Assembly (NCBI GenBank): GCA_963576735.1
Contig: OY755198.1
Span: 6,572,001 to 6,636,000, forward strand
DNA from: Bedellia somnulentella
Lineage: Eukaryota; Arthropoda; Insecta; Lepidoptera; Bedelliidae
Length of the DNA stretch: 64,000 nucleotides
Direction of reading: 5' to 3'
Shown here in pieces: positions 63,399 to 64,000 of this stretch (positions are counted from its first letter, which is position 1; the number at the start of each line of letters is the position of its first letter). Below the pieces are notes generated by a model that was not told where the DNA came from, ran no database searches, and worked only from the letters and a program-made list of their open reading frames with translations. Position numbers and translations under genes: made by a program.

Positions 63399-64000
63399 CT
63401 GGAATTTATTGTTATTTTATAAAAGTAGCGATCAAAGCTGCTTTACAATAGATTTTCGGGGTGAAGTATAATATTTATACTATATAAGTTGACCACTGTT
63501 GAGAGTTTGCAACTTAACCTTATCAGACAAAAGAAGACACTATACCGCGATGTACAAAGTTGCCAACGCCATCTAGTGACACAGTGAAGAAACAACTTAA
63601 TATTAATCTTTTAAAGTAAACTTAACACATACATTTAGACAGAAACTATCGATCGCCACTTTGTACCACCCTGGCAAACCTCTCGAGCTTAGTTTAATAT
63701 ATATTTTTTATTTATGCTCTTTTATCATTCAGTCGCTTTTTACGTGCAATGTTTATAAGCAAGCAGTAGTCAGAAGTAACCTTCAGTCAGACTTAACGAT
63801 GAGCCAGTTAATACCCGAACAATGTATCACTTTTTAAATATTTTATTGTGTCTTAGTGATGAACGTTTAAGGCGGTATGCTTACCTAGTATTAGTTAAAT
63901 TATATTAAAGATTATTATAATATATCGCTGTTGATTATCACCATAAATAAATAAACTACTACTGCAACTGCGGATTTTCAAAAAAAGGGTTTTTTATGAG
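63399..64000. other. Intron or upstream DNA of the - strand zinc-finger gene
   Basis: No further finger exon is visible on -. A small LINE-R scrap (tatcgatcgccactttgtac) lies at about 63647-63680. Confidence 0.4.

Overview
This is a eukaryotic, intron-bearing, AT-rich nuclear window that is mostly transposable elements. It is almost certainly from an insect, most likely a moth or butterfly (Lepidoptera). The reasons are inferred from families I recognise: a cecropia-type mariner, a Ty1/copia element that appears to use the anticodon-loop region of initiator tRNA-Met as primer, PIF/Harbinger, hAT and P-like transposons, and LINE tails of a type common in moths. There are no rRNA genes, CRISPR arrays or bacterial operons. 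One 200-N scaffold gap lies at 45977-46176.

Host genes. (1) Two paralogous genes on the + strand (CDS 1184-11795 and 18660-31370) encode secreted, extremely Gly/Cys-rich structural proteins of 605 and 511 aa. Each has three exons: a 31-nt coding exon 1, one long tandem-repeat exon 2, and a 128-nt exon 3. They sit in a direct tandem duplication whose homology runs from about 497 to 12455 and from about 17966 to 32030. (2) Parts of two C2H2 zinc-finger genes face each other: one on + (exons 47774-47833, 50302-50517, 51549-51665) and one on - (exons 63398-63234 and 60269-60069). In both, introns fall inside the fingers, and each phase-0 exon junction rebuilds a correctly spaced C2H2 finger.

Mobile DNA, left to right. 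1-497: a tail-to-tail SINE-B pair. 1989-7662: a nearly full-length LINE (ORF1 with a DUF4780-like domain, endonuclease, RT, RNase H) on -, inside intron 1 of gene 1. 12.5-18 kb: SINEs, MITEs and LINE tails between the genes. 19405-19815: a MITE in intron 1 of gene 2. 22068-29645: a copia element in intron 2 of gene 2, itself split by a Harbinger element (25596-28803). 32.7-42.5 kb: LINE fragments, a hAT remnant, and a 1365-bp hAT-type element nested in a LINE that is nested in another repeat. 43.0-46.4 kb: a P-like transposase pseudogene interrupted by a mariner (43233-44518) and a SINE. 46.5-63 kb: MITEs, SINEs and LINE pieces around the zinc-finger exons.

Names used here. SINE-A: about 352 bp, tRNA-like head, (TTATG)n tail. 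SINE-B: about 247 bp, (TATG)n tail. SINE-C: a second tRNA-like family. Element E: a repeat carrying a 72-nt tRNA-like cassette. LINE-R: an RTE-like LINE present in many 3' fragments. The most interesting patterns are the duplicated Cys-rich genes, which give clean empty sites for dating insertions; the shared 3' tail of LINE-R, SINE-A and SINE-B, which suggests one retrotransposition machine; and the two zinc-finger genes with matched finger-splitting introns.
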